Positions 38,362 to 47,716 are shown, numbered from the stretch's first letter. The stretch: DNA of 64,000 nucleotides from Candidatus Tepidiaquacellales bacterium OLB4/UTCHB1 (GCA_002050165.1 MWSW01000016.1:109357-173356); one strand, 5' to 3'. Translations and numbers: made by a program. Notes: generated from the letters alone by a model not told the origin.

Positions 38362-38388
38362 ATATTCAACTGGGTTTAGTCATTGTTG

Positions 38389-38419
38389 CCCGCCTATTGT
38401 GTTCAATGGCGGGTTTTTT
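38389..38419 (+). terminator. Terminator of the Lys/Arg-rich gene
   Basis: CCCGCC pairs with GGCGGG, extended by ATTG/CAAT across a one-base bulge, followed by a run of six T. It lies about 30 bases after the stop codon and before pheT. Confidence 0.85.
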
Positions 38420-38461
38420 ATTAATATTTTATATCGAAACGGTAATCATTAATTTTGTTAC

Positions 38462-40864
38462 ATGAAAATCAGCATTAATTGGATAAAAGAATATATTCCG
38501 AATCTTGAGATTCACTCATTCGACGATTTTTCCGAAAAATTGGTTTCAAGAGGTATTGATATTGAAACTGTACAGTTTACAGGTGAGAAATTCTCAAATT
38601 TTATCGTGGGTGAAGTTACCGAGAAGAGAAAACATCCGAACGCAGATAATCTTTCTATTTGTAATGTAAACACAGGAATTGAAATCATTCAGGTAGTTTG
38701 CGGCGCGCCTAACGTTGCTGTCGGAATGAAAGTATGCTTAGCATTGCCGGGAGCCGTGATTCCGGATTCAGGTTTCAAGATTTCCGAAGTCAAATTGCGC
38801 GGTGAACTCTCTCAAGGTATGATATGTTCAGCGAAAGAACTTGGGCTCAGTGATAATCACGAAGGTATTTTAGTGCTCAATAATGAAACAGAAACGGGTT
38901 TACCTTTTCATGAATTTTTAAATGCGAATGATTACGTGTTGGATATTTGGGTTCCTCCTAATAGAGGTGACCTTTCATCTCACATAGGATTTGCGAGGGA
39001 AGTCGCCTCAGCGTTCGGATTGCAGATGAAATTACCTGAAACTGATTTTACTGAATCCGCAAACCTCACAAAAGATCTCGTTACAATTGAGATAGAGGAT
39101 AATAGTGGTTGTAAAAGGTTCACCGGCAGAGTAATTAAAAATGTAAAAGTTGCTGAATCACCTGAATGGCTGAAAACACGTTTAATTAACATCGGACTAA
39201 GATCAATAAATAATATTGTTGATATAACGAATTTTGTTATGATGGAGACCGGACAACCGCTTCACGCTTTCGATTACGATAAAATTAGGGGAAAGAAAAT
39301 TATCGTGAAATACGCAAATGACGGGGATGAATTTGTTACCCTTGACTCGAAAAGGCGTAAACTGAATTCAGGTTCACTTATGATTTGCGATAAAGAAGGA
39401 TATACCGGGATTGCCGGAATAATGGGCGGCGAGCATTCGGAAATTTCGAGTGAAACTACTAATGTATTTCTTGAAGTAGCTTATTTCGATCCGGTTGTAG
39501 TAAGAAAAAATTCCAAGAAACTTAACATAATTACAGACGCATCTCAAAGGTTTGAAAAGGGAGTTGATATTTCATATATCGAATACGTCAGCAACAGGGC
39601 AACTTGTTTGATCTCTCAGATAGCCGGAGGTGAAATTAGCAAAGGTTTATATGATGTCTATCCGGAACGATTCAATAACATTGAAGTCGGTTTAAGAAAT
39701 GACCGGTTGAATAAGGTATTAGGTGAAGATTTTACCGAAGAAGAAATAATTAATTCACTATATAGTATTGGCATTAAATTCAGGTCGAAAGATAACGGAT
39801 ACCTTAAATTCAATATTCCAGAATGGCGAAGATACGATATTGAGAGAGAAATTGACCTGATAGAGGAAGTCATCCGTTTGAAAGGGATTGAAAATCTGAA
39901 TGACGATGTACCGGCACAAATTGACTTAAAAAATCCGAGAGGTTATGAATACAACAAATACCATACTAAACAATCATTGAGGAATTTCCTGATCGGTAGA
40001 GGATTTAATGAAATTCTCACCGGTTCTCAAATCAGTAGAGAGAAAAACAAAATCTTCAATGAAAAATGTGTTCTGATTGAAAATCCACACTCTGCCGAGA
40101 TGTCTGCAATGAGAACTAACCTCAACTTTGGTATGCTCAATGTCATCAGGAACAATGTTAATAACTCAGGGAAGGATATTTCGTTAAAATTATTCGAAAT
40201 CGGGAAAGTATTTAAAAGTGAAGGTGATTCTATAACTGAGTCTGATTCTCTCTTAATTTGCTTAGCTGGAATTAATGACAGAACCGAAATATCCGTACCT
40301 TCGAGACAATTCAGTTATTTCGATCTCAAAGGCGAAGTTGATATGTTGATGTCTAAAATAAATCTTGAAAAACGCGAATTATTTTATTATTATGAGAGCC
40401 ATAATGATAATGGAATTGAGTGTATTGTAAAACTTGGAGATAAGTATTTTGGAAAGTTACGCCTGATAGGTAAAGAAATACTTGAAGTGTTCGATACTGA
40501 ATTAAACATCTTAACTGCTGAATTCGATTTGAGCGTTTTGTACAATCGTGGCTCGAAAAGGAACTTTTACAGAGCAATTTCTAAATTTCCTTCTGTGAAA
40601 AGAGACCTTTCGGTTGTCGTTGATGAATCCGTAACCTATGAACAGATTGAAAATGTTTTCAATAAATCTGATATAAAACATTTGAACGATTATAAAATTT
40701 ACGATATTTACCGGGACGAGAAACTCGGCAACAAACTCAGCATGACCTTTTCACTGGAATTCGTTTCACACGATAAGACTTTAACGGACGTGGAGGTGAG
40801 TAATGAGGTTGATGCATTAATCAGTAATCTCGGTAAGAAGTTAAACATCGAGTTACGACAATAA
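38462..40864 (+). CDS. pheT: Phenylalanyl-tRNA synthetase beta subunit
   Basis: The beta subunit of the alpha2-beta2 enzyme that charges tRNA-Phe; it handles tRNA binding and editing. The 800-residue length is standard. The order is tRNA-binding EMAP-like domain (~40-150, HPNADNLSICNVNTG), B3/B4 editing domain (~210-385, MMETGQPLHAFD, EVAYFDPVVVRKNSK), B5, core, and a C-terminal anticodon-binding FDX-ACB domain (FPSVKRDLSVVVDE). pheS is not adjacent. The gene begins a plus-strand run that includes a coiled-coil gene and zapA. Confidence 0.96.
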   Translation: MKISINWIKEYIPNLEIHSFDDFSEKLVSRGIDIETVQFTGEKFSNFIVGEVTEKRKHPNADNLSICNVNTGIEIIQVVCGAPNVAVGMKVCLALPGAVIPDSGFKISEVKLRGELSQGMICSAKELGLSDNHEGILVLNNETETGLPFHEFLNANDYVLDIWVPPNRGDLSSHIGFAREVASAFGLQMKLPETDFTESANLTKDLVTIEIEDNSGCKRFTGRVIKNVKVAESPEWLKTRLINIGLRSINNIVDITNFVMMETGQPLHAFDYDKIRGKKIIVKYANDGDEFVTLDSKRRKLNSGSLMICDKEGYTGIAGIMGGEHSEISSETTNVFLEVAYFDPVVVRKNSKKLNIITDASQRFEKGVDISYIEYVSNRATCLISQIAGGEISKGLYDVYPERFNNIEVGLRNDRLNKVLGEDFTEEEIINSLYSIGIKFRSKDNGYLKFNIPEWRRYDIEREIDLIEEVIRLKGIENLNDDVPAQIDLKNPRGYEYNKYHTKQSLRNFLIGRGFNEILTGSQISREKNKIFNEKCVLIENPHSAEMSAMRTNLNFGMLNVIRNNVNNSGKDISLKLFEIGKVFKSEGDSITESDSLLICLAGINDRTEISVPSRQFSYFDLKGEVDMLMSKINLEKRELFYYYESHNDNGIECIVKLGDKYFGKLRLIGKEILEVFDTELNILTAEFDLSVLYNRGSKRNFYRAISKFPSVKRDLSVVVDESVTYEQIENVFNKSDIKHLNDYKIYDIYRDEKLGNKLSMTFSLEFVSHDKTLTDVEVSNEVDALISNLGKKLNIELRQ

Positions 40865-40874
40865 AACATCGGAT

Positions 40875-41261
40875 ATGCCGGAATTGAAACAAGAAAATTT
40901 AGCGCTTGCGAAGGAAACATTTGAGCTATCGGTAGATTTGTTAACGAATCGGATAAAGGAGTTGATTCAAAAGAAAAGGGATTTGACCTTTGAAAATGCT
41001 GAATTGCAGGATAAGATTAAGGCTTTGAAATCGGATATAACCGAGTTGAAACTTGAGATAACCAAATTAAATTCTGATTTAATTCTCAAGGAAAAAGAAT
41101 TAGCGGAGAAAAGGAATGTCATAATAGAATCAAGGAGCGACAGCTCTTCAGAAAACGATCGTGAGAGGATAAGGTCTCAGATCAAAGATTTAATTTCCAG
41201 GATTGATGTCCATATTGCGGGTCAAAATCCTGATCAAGGAGTAAACGAAGAAAATATTTGA
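40875..41261 (+). CDS. Small coiled-coil protein, ZapB-like by context
   Basis: A 128-residue protein. Residues ~10-85 are an uninterrupted heptad-rich helix (LTNRIKELIQKKRDL to KEKELAEKRNVI). After a Ser-rich break, a short amphipathic helix (RIRSQIKDLISRIDVHIAG) follows. There is no signal or membrane segment. Its position, 10 bp after pheT and 19 bp before zapA, suggests a ZapA partner in Z-ring assembly. Sequence alone supports only 'coiled coil'. Confidence 0.6.
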   Translation: MPELKQENLALAKETFELSVDLLTNRIKELIQKKRDLTFENAELQDKIKALKSDITELKLEITKLNSDLILKEKELAEKRNVIIESRSDSSSENDRERIRSQIKDLISRIDVHIAGQNPDQGVNEENI

Positions 41262-41280
41262 CTGTGAGAAAAAATTACAA

Positions 41281-41580
41281 ATGTCGAATCAGGGAATAAA
41301 AGTCAGGATCTTTAACAACGAATATCATTTGCAGGGTGATGATGCTGAACAAGTGGAACGCATAGCAAATTACGTAGACAATCTCATGCAAAAGATAAAT
41401 TTTGAATCTCCGGGTCAACGTCCGGAGACAATAGCAGTAGTCTCAGCGTTGAACATTGCCGAGAATTACTTTAAGGAAAAAGAATCATCCGGCAGAAATG
41501 AAAAAATCTGCGCTGATATTTTAAATGAATGTTCATCAAAACTTGACGAATTATCCAAGCTAATTGATTCGAATCTGTAA
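41281..41580 (+). CDS. zapA: Cell division protein ZapA
   Basis: A 99-residue protein that binds FtsZ and bundles its filaments. The N-terminal VRIFNNEYHLQGDDAEQVERIANYVDNLMQKI is the conserved ZapA head, and the C-terminal half (ALNIAENYFKEKE to LDELSKLID) is the dimerising helix. The size is typical. A structured RNA follows directly, an arrangement also found for 6S RNA in Gammaproteobacteria. Confidence 0.92.
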   Translation: MSNQGIKVRIFNNEYHLQGDDAEQVERIANYVDNLMQKINFESPGQRPETIAVVSALNIAENYFKEKESSGRNEKICADILNECSSKLDELSKLIDSNL

Positions 41581-41593
41581 TGTTCCTTAAAAT
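41564..41593 (+). promoter_or_regulatory. Possible promoter of the zapA-downstream RNA
   Basis: TTGATT (41564-41569) and TAAAAT (41588-41593) are separated by 18 bases and partly overlap the end of zapA. Transcription would begin near 41600, just ahead of the RNA's closing helix at 41609. Confidence 0.4.
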
Positions 41594-41599
41594 ATATTT

Positions 41600-41848
41600 A
41601 CCGGATTTACCGCACCGGCTACACAGTCAAACATTATATAGAACCAACACTATATGACGGGGAGGTTAGCTCTCACAGATGTTGATTAAAGGCCTCATTA
41701 CGTTTTACGTAACTCACCGCTGATGAGGGAATCATCTGCAAGAAAGTGAGCAGTGGAATTAAAAGACATCTTGGCGCCACCCACTGTTTGTCCAATTTAG
41801 GTTCTTTATATAACCTTTGGATCATGTTAGCAGGTGCGGTTTTTTTTT
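41600..41848 (+). ncRNA. ssrS: 6S-like structured RNA between zapA and rny
   Basis: No ORF lies here, but the sequence folds into nested long-range helices. ACCGCACC (41609-41616) pairs with GGTGCGGT (41833-41840), extended by GCTA/TAGC. GAACC (41641-41645) pairs with GGTTC (41800-41804). GCTC (41669-41672) pairs with GAGC (41748-41751). An apical arm has CAGATG/CATCTG (41676-81/41733-38), CCTCAT/ATGAGG (41693-98/41723-28) and TACG/CGTA. A side hairpin CAGTGG/CCACTG (41751-56/41781-86) lies 3' of the arm. A run of nine T ends it. A long stem, central bubble with a 3'-side hairpin and position after zapA match 6S RNA, which binds sigma70-RNA polymerase. The outer helix is longer than usual. 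Confidence 0.6.
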
Positions 41849-41882
41849 ATTAATAATTAAACACTGATAGGAGAAATAAATA

Positions 41883-43541
41883 ATGCCAGAATTAGATTTA
41901 TATGTACTTCTCCCAATACTCGTAGGAATTTGTCTTATTACATTTTTTTTAGGGTGGTTTTTACAGGCAAAAATCACCAAGTCAAAACTTGATTCGGCTG
42001 AAAACCTTGCCGCCAAAATTACAACCGATGCTGAATCAAAAGCCAAAGAGAAAATATCTGACGCCGAACGCAGATCGAAAGTTATTGTTCAGGATGCCGA
42101 AAAAGCTGCACAAAATATGAAAAAAGAGAAATTGCTTGAAGTGAAGGATGAATTTTACAAACGAAAATTGAAATTTGAAGAGGAAGTCAAGAGGAGAGAA
42201 AAAGATGTAGTAAAGGTAGAAACAAGGCTTGCTGATGAGAAAGAAAATCTGACTAAGTACAACCAAAACCTGAATAAGATGAAACAGGAGATTGAACAAA
42301 TTGCCGCAGATTATGAAGTAAAAGTTGCAAATTTAAAAGTTAAAGAGCAGAAGGTTGAAAAGCTAAGTTCAGATTTTGAAGAGTTAATACGACAGGAAAA
42401 TGAAAAGTTAATGAAAATTTCCGGTTTAAATGAAGAGGAAGCGAAAAACATTTTATTTGATAAACTAATAAACGATGTTAAGCTTGAGTGCGCCGCAAAA
42501 CTTCAAGAAATAAGAGAGCAAACTAAACTCGAAGCTAACCGGCTTTCAAGAAACATAATCATGCAAGGGATTCAACGGTCGGCAGCTGACCACTCTGTCG
42601 AAACAACGGTGAGTGTTTTGCAAATTACATCAGACGAACTGAAAGGAAGGATAATTGGGAAAGAAGGGAGAAACATCAGAGCATTTGAAGCTGCAACGGG
42701 AATAGATATAATAGTTGATGACACACCTGAAGCAATAATCATCTCCGGATTCGATCCGTTCAGGCGTGAGGTAGCGCGGGTTTCAATGGAACGTTTGATT
42801 GCCGATGGTAGAATTCATCCAGCGCGGATTGAAGAAATTGTTTCCAAAGTGGAAAAAGAACTTTACGAAGAAATTATACGTGTAGGTGAAAACACAATTA
42901 TCGAGATGGGAATTCAAGGTGTACACAGGGACATTATAACTTTAATTGGTAGAATGAAATACCGTTCAAGCTATGGTCAAAACGTACTTAACCATTCGAT
43001 TGAAGTAGGATACCTTGCAGGTATAATGGCAGCGGAGCTTAACCTTGACGCACAGATGGCAAAACGTGCCGGATTGCTTCACGATATGGGAAAAACAATT
43101 GACCGAAACATTGAAGGTCCACATGCAATCTTGGGGTATGAAGTAGCAAAGCGCTGCAAAGAACATCCGATAGTCTGCAATGCCATCGGCGCACATCATG
43201 ATGAAATTCCAATGGAACACCCGATAGCAATACTTGTACAGGCAGCTGATGCTATTAGCGGAGCAAGACCCGGCGCACGAAGAGAATCAGTTGAAGCATA
43301 TTCGAAGCGCCTCGAAAAACTTGAAGCAATTGCAACTTCCTTTGAAGGTGTTACAAAAACTTACGCCATTCAGGCGGGTAGAGAAGTAAGGGTAATTGTT
43401 GAGCAGGAGAAAGTTTCAGATATTTTGCAAGACCAACTCGCCGAAGATATAGCACAAAAAATTCAGGAAGAAATGGAATATCCCGGACAAATCAAGGTAA
43501 ATGTAATACGTGAGCGAAGGGCGGTTGCTTACGCAAAGTAA
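41883..43541 (+). CDS. rny: Ribonuclease Y
   Basis: A membrane-tethered endoribonuclease that starts mRNA decay. The 552-residue product has an N-terminal transmembrane helix (residues ~6-28), a long coiled coil (~35-190), a KH RNA-binding domain (LKGRIIGKEGRNIRAFE) and an HD domain with LLHDMGKTID and NAIGAHHDE metal ligands. AGGAGA lies ten bases before the ATG. It follows the 6S-like RNA and ends at its own terminator. Confidence 0.97.
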   Translation: MPELDLYVLLPILVGICLITFFLGWFLQAKITKSKLDSAENLAAKITTDAESKAKEKISDAERRSKVIVQDAEKAAQNMKKEKLLEVKDEFYKRKLKFEEEVKRREKDVVKVETRLADEKENLTKYNQNLNKMKQEIEQIAADYEVKVANLKVKEQKVEKLSSDFEELIRQENEKLMKISGLNEEEAKNILFDKLINDVKLECAAKLQEIREQTKLEANRLSRNIIMQGIQRSAADHSVETTVSVLQITSDELKGRIIGKEGRNIRAFEAATGIDIIVDDTPEAIIISGFDPFRREVARVSMERLIADGRIHPARIEEIVSKVEKELYEEIIRVGENTIIEMGIQGVHRDIITLIGRMKYRSSYGQNVLNHSIEVGYLAGIMAAELNLDAQMAKRAGLLHDMGKTIDRNIEGPHAILGYEVAKRCKEHPIVCNAIGAHHDEIPMEHPIAILVQAADAISGARPGARRESVEAYSKRLEKLEAIATSFEGVTKTYAIQAGREVRVIVEQEKVSDILQDQLAEDIAQKIQEEMEYPGQIKVNVIRERRAVAYAK

Positions 43542-43572
43542 ATTGATTTACATTAAAACTTTTTATAAAATG

Positions 43573-43599
43573 TAGCGGATTAATTTCCGCTATTTTTTT
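43573..43599 (+). terminator. Terminator of rny
   Basis: TAGCGGA and TCCGCTA (7 bp) enclose a short loop, followed by a T-run. It lies 30 bases after the rny stop codon and just before coaE. Confidence 0.8.
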
Positions 43600-43615
43600 A
43601 ATTAAATTTTTTGCT

Positions 43616-44218
43616 ATGTCACTGCGTGGGAAAAAAATGATAGGGGTAACCGGTGGTATCGGTTCCGGAAAATCTGAAGTCTGTCGCATTTTGGCTGACC
43701 AGGGCTTTGAGATTTACAATGCTGACCTGATTGCTAAGGATCTTTATAAAAAGAATAAATTACTTTCGAAAGCTTTAATTAATGAATTTGGTGAAGGAAT
43801 TTTAAACTTTAAAGGACAAATCAGCTTAGCAAAACTCAAACAGGTAATTTTCAAGAATAAACAAAATTATAATAAGTTAAAAAAAATTGTACACCCTAAG
43901 GTAATTAATCATATCAAAAAGCTCATCTCAAAATCGAAGGAGAAAATAGTAATTATCGAATCTGCGTTGATTTTTGAAAGTGGTTTTGAAAAGGATATGA
44001 ACTACATTGTAATGATTTATTCCAACAAGAAAAATCGAATTAAAAGAATAATAGAACGCGATGGGGCTAAAAGAAAAGAAATTGAGAACATTATGAGCTA
44101 TCAGATGAACGAACAGGAAAAATTAGATAAAGCTGATTTTGTCATCGTCAATAATAAAGGATTAGATGACTTAATTGATGCTTCAAAGGCATTGGCGAAA
44201 ATGCTACGTGTATTGTAA
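43616..44218 (+). CDS. coaE: Dephospho-CoA kinase
   Basis: Catalyses the last step of coenzyme A synthesis: phosphorylation of the ribose 3'-OH. The P-loop is GVTGGIGSGKSEV (residues ~10-22), followed by NADLIAKDLY, the LKKIVHPKV region, IESALIFESG (lid/substrate) and RIIERDG. The 200-residue length is typical. It has an ATG start, and an in-frame second Met at residue 7 is an alternative. Confidence 0.94.
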   Translation: MSLRGKKMIGVTGGIGSGKSEVCRILADQGFEIYNADLIAKDLYKKNKLLSKALINEFGEGILNFKGQISLAKLKQVIFKNKQNYNKLKKIVHPKVINHIKKLISKSKEKIVIIESALIFESGFEKDMNYIVMIYSNKKNRIKRIIERDGAKRKEIENIMSYQMNEQEKLDKADFVIVNNKGLDDLIDASKALAKMLRVL

Positions 44219-44355
44219 ATTTATCCTAACCTGAATTTTTCTAAAACCGTTAATGTTTACATTGAATATTAATTCAGTTAAATAAAAAGATTGATTCAAG
44301 AGGTAAAGTTTTCCACGATAATCAACACAAATATAATATATCATCCTCGGAGAGA

Positions 44356-44856
44356 TTGCTTAACGGAAAAGTTTTGGTTCTCAATCAGAATTACGAACCA
44401 CTGACTATTTGTAATGTTAAACGAGCAATCATCCTGAACTATCTCGGTAAAGCTGAAATTGTGCACACAATGAACGGTAAGATCATCAGATCAGTTTACC
44501 GGAAATTTGAATGTCCGAGCATCATCAAGCTTGCCTTCTTTGTTCGTGTCCCGTTTAAAAAAATAATCCTGTCAAGAAAGAATATCCTCAGGCGAGACGG
44601 TCACCGGTGTCAATATTGCGGAACTTCACAGAACCTCACCGTTGACCACGTTGTCCCTAAATCAAAAGGTGGTGAAGATTCCTGGGATAATCTCGTTACC
44701 GCTTGTATCAAGTGCAATAATAAAAAAGGGAACAGAACTCCCGAAGAGGCTAAAATGAAACTTTTCACGAAACCCAAGAGACCTTCTCATATTACGTTCA
44801 TAAAAAACTTCGCGGGGAAAATTGACGACGGCTGGAAGCCATATCTTTATATGTAA
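44356..44856 (+). CDS. HNH endonuclease-family protein
   Basis: A 166-residue protein whose HNH domain (~75-135) is complete: [39 protein letters not shown]. The two CxxC pairs would bind a structural zinc. The N-terminal part ([18 protein letters not shown]) is the conserved leader seen in the widespread stand-alone 'RRXRR-less' HNH proteins of this phylum, whose cellular role is not settled. The start is TTG, with GGAGAG just upstream. No restriction or phage genes surround it, so a housekeeping role is likely. Confidence 0.85.
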   Translation: MLNGKVLVLNQNYEPLTICNVKRAIILNYLGKAEIVHTMNGKIIRSVYRKFECPSIIKLAFFVRVPFKKIILSRKNILRRDGHRCQYCGTSQNLTVDHVVPKSKGGEDSWDNLVTACIKCNNKKGNRTPEEAKMKLFTKPKRPSHITFIKNFAGKIDDGWKPYLYM

Positions 44857-44899
44857 GATCATTTTCTTGAGTTTTCATTTGTCTTGAAAATCTTTAATA

Positions 44900-45322
44900 A
44901 TGGAAGTACCTTTACATATGTCTGAAAATAAGGCAATACTTTTCATTTTTACGTTTATATTTTTTCTCAACATAGTATTTGATTGTTGCCACTTCAAAGA
45001 TTGCACAGAGCTTTTCAGTGTTGTAACAAACAATTTATATACGGAAGTTGAGAAAACAGGCTCCTGTTGCAGTACGGCGAATCACGATTCGTCAGAACCG
45101 GAATCGTCGCAGCAATGTCAGTGTACATCCGATGAAACTTATTATGTACCTTCGAATCAGGATGTAAATAAAGGCAATTTACATAAAATTTTCTGTTCAA
45201 AATTTAACCAAACCTCTCCGGGAATAAGTTTATTTTTCCGCAATTCACATCAACACTATATTCCTTCTCTTTCTCCACCTGGTACAAGACTTAATATTAT
45301 CAATTGTACTTTTCTAATCTGA
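44900..45322 (+). CDS. Cys-rich small secreted protein beside a metal-type TonB receptor
   Basis: A 140-residue protein; Met7 is a likely start for the signal segment (SENKAILFIFTFIFFLNIVF). The mature part has clustered cysteines: DCCHFKDC, GSCC, QQCQC and two more near the end. Histidines occur in NHD and HQHY. The C-terminal YIPSLSPPGTRL recalls the small DUF6660-like proteins that precede metal-linked TonB receptors in Bacteroidota. I infer metal (possibly copper) binding. It starts 98 bp before the receptor, on the same strand. Confidence 0.6.
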   Translation: MEVPLHMSENKAILFIFTFIFFLNIVFDCCHFKDCTELFSVVTNNLYTEVEKTGSCCSTANHDSSEPESSQQCQCTSDETYYVPSNQDVNKGNLHKIFCSKFNQTSPGISLFFRNSHQHYIPSLSPPGTRLNIINCTFLI

Positions 45323-45419
45323 AAAATTCATTCGTTTGATTTTTCGAACTATTGTTTGTTTAAATATAATTCATACAAACATTCAGATTTAAAACTTTTG
45401 ATAATTTAAATTTTTAATC

Positions 45420-47657
45420 ATGAAAACAAAATTGTTTAGCGTTGCATTACTTTTCATTTTGTCATTTTTTTCAACGGGTGTAATGTCTCAGACAGTTAAG
45501 GGAAAAGTATATGGAGTTATTGGTGAGTCAAAAGAATTCATTGACGGCGCAACAGTTGTATTCACTGGTACAAATATAGGGACACTGACGGATGAAAAGG
45601 GTTTTTTTGAACTTGAGAACACCGACAATTATAAAAGTATAACCGTTTCAATGATTGGATACGAATCGGATACAATTGAAATTACATCGGGGAAGTTGAT
45701 TTTCGTTCACCTGAGGTCAAACCTTACAACTGAACAAATTGAAGTTGAAGAGAACAGAAATTCAAAATTTACGGGGAAAGAAATTATTCCTACTGAATCA
45801 CTGACTTTGGGAGAATTTAAGAAAGCACCAAGTTGTGATCTTGCAGGCTGCTTCGGTTCCTCAGTTACTGTTGAATCAAAAACCACAGATGCGATTTTCA
45901 AACTCAAGGAATTAAAAATACTCGGGCTTGATGGACAATATTCTCAAATTCTTTTTGATGGAATTCCAATTTTCTCAGGACTAAATGCAAAGTACGGTAT
46001 GGGAAGCATTCCCGGTTCTATGCTTGCGGCCATTAACATCTCTAAAGGTACGAACAGCGTATTGCAGGGAGCGGAATCAATGTCGGGTATAATTAATGTA
46101 ATACCTCGGGATTTTAATTCTTCTGAAAAGGTATTTCTGAACCTTTACATGAACGATATGCTCGAGCGTCAGATTAATTTGAATACTGCGCACAAATTTG
46201 AGAACTGGAGCACAATACTTTCGGGACATCTTACCGGAGAGGCAATGAGAATGGATTACAATCGGGACGGATTTCTTGACGCACCTCTTGTTTATCGTAA
46301 CATGATATATAACAAATGGACTTACGATAGTCCGGCAGGTAATTTTAAATTTGAACTCGCCGGTAAATATAATTCTGAGACAAAAACCGGCGGCGAACAA
46401 TCTTTTAACGAAAGCTCAGATAAATGGAGCGATGACGTTTATGGTCAGGTTATAGATTTTAAAATATATGACTTGTATTCCAAAGCCGGAAGAACTTTTG
46501 AAAATGGTGATGAAATAAAGTTCTTTGCAGGATTTAGCAGACACGATAACAATTCATACCTTGGAACGCTCGAATATATCGCAACTCAGAACATTTTCTG
46601 GACAAGCGGTTTTTATTCATGGAAAATAAATAGTGATGCAAAGCTCAATAGCGGATTAAGTTACAGATTTGATCACCTTACTGAAAATATTACAATGTCT
46701 GAATCGAAAATCCGTTCTCTCCTGCCGAAGTACGAAAATAAGGAACATTTCCCGGGAATTTTCTCTGAACTTGACTATACAAATATTCTCAAAAATCTCT
46801 CATTGCTTGCAGGTGTCAGGGTTGATTTTCATAACCAATACGGCACCGTTGTAACTCCCCGTGGGTTATTAAGATATCAGCTTGCTGAAAACACCTTACT
46901 GCGTGGTTCATTAGGTACTGCTTTCAGAGTCCCGAAAGTGCTTATTGAGAATATGAACGTTCTCTCGGGTTCTAAAGACCTCCTTATCGCAAATAATCTG
47001 AACCCTGATAAATTGGTGAACTTTGGAATTACTCTCACTCAGGATATAAAATTTGATTTCATTGACGGAACGTTAAATCTTGATTTTTATCGGTCAGATT
47101 TCAGCAGCAGAGTTATTTCAATTTACGATAGAGAACCGGGTAAAGTATTTGTTGAAAATCTTGAAGGCAATTCTTACTCAAACGTTTTCCAGGCGGAAAT
47201 TAATGTCCAGACTCCTTTGAATTTCAGTTTCACCGGTGCGTATAAGTTTACGGATTTTATCCTCGACCACAAGGGGATCAAAAAAAATGAGCCGTACGTA
47301 CCCAAACATCAACTTGTTGCTACAATCTCTTACGCAACGGATGAGAATGATTTTCTTGTTGACCTTACAACAAATTGGTTCGGTAAAAGACCATTACCTT
47401 CAACAAAATTCAATCCACCGAAATACCAATATGCGGATTTCTCTGAGCCTTATGCCGTGGTTAATTTACAAGCGACAAAGGTTTGGGAAATGCTTGAGAT
47501 CTATGCAGGTTTAGAAAATATTTTTGACGTTGAACAGAAGAATCCGATTATTGCTGCTGATGATCCATTCGGACCTTATTTTGATACATCCTTCGTTTAC
47601 GGTCCTACTACCGGACGAGAATTTTATGTTGGTATCAGATATAAAATTTTGAGATAA
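45420..47657 (+). CDS. TonB-dependent receptor, metal-type (CCNL/CDLAG family)
   Basis: A 745-residue outer-membrane beta-barrel that imports a ligand using TonB energy. It has a signal peptide (1-24), a carboxypeptidase-regulatory-like domain (~27-95, VKGKVYGVIGE to TVSMIGYES), then the plug with SCDLAGCFGSS, LGLDGQYSQILFDGIPIFSGL and the INISKGTNSVLQGAESMSGIINV motif, and a barrel ending VGIRYKIL. The two Cys in the plug and the LGL(D/S)G.Y(S/T)Q signature are shared with receptors found near heavy-metal genes. The ligand is inferred, not shown. A terminator follows. Confidence 0.88.
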   Translation: MKTKLFSVALLFILSFFSTGVMSQTVKGKVYGVIGESKEFIDGATVVFTGTNIGTLTDEKGFFELENTDNYKSITVSMIGYESDTIEITSGKLIFVHLRSNLTTEQIEVEENRNSKFTGKEIIPTESLTLGEFKKAPSCDLAGCFGSSVTVESKTTDAIFKLKELKILGLDGQYSQILFDGIPIFSGLNAKYGMGSIPGSMLAAINISKGTNSVLQGAESMSGIINVIPRDFNSSEKVFLNLYMNDMLERQINLNTAHKFENWSTILSGHLTGEAMRMDYNRDGFLDAPLVYRNMIYNKWTYDSPAGNFKFELAGKYNSETKTGGEQSFNESSDKWSDDVYGQVIDFKIYDLYSKAGRTFENGDEIKFFAGFSRHDNNSYLGTLEYIATQNIFWTSGFYSWKINSDAKLNSGLSYRFDHLTENITMSESKIRSLLPKYENKEHFPGIFSELDYTNILKNLSLLAGVRVDFHNQYGTVVTPRGLLRYQLAENTLLRGSLGTAFRVPKVLIENMNVLSGSKDLLIANNLNPDKLVNFGITLTQDIKFDFIDGTLNLDFYRSDFSSRVISIYDREPGKVFVENLEGNSYSNVFQAEINVQTPLNFSFTGAYKFTDFILDHKGIKKNEPYVPKHQLVATISYATDENDFLVDLTTNWFGKRPLPSTKFNPPKYQYADFSEPYAVVNLQATKVWEMLEIYAGLENIFDVEQKNPIIAADDPFGPYFDTSFVYGPTTGREFYVGIRYKILR

Positions 47658-47678
47658 TCCGTCACAACTAATTTCAGG

Positions 47679-47716
47679 AACTCCTCACATCTGATTTTTT
47701 TGTGAGGAGTTTTTTA
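47679..47716. terminator. Terminator between TonB receptor and dinB
   Basis: AACTCCTCACA and TGTGAGGAGTT form an 11-bp perfect stem with an 11-base T-rich loop, followed by a T-run on the plus strand. It is placed between two convergent genes. Confidence 0.88.
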
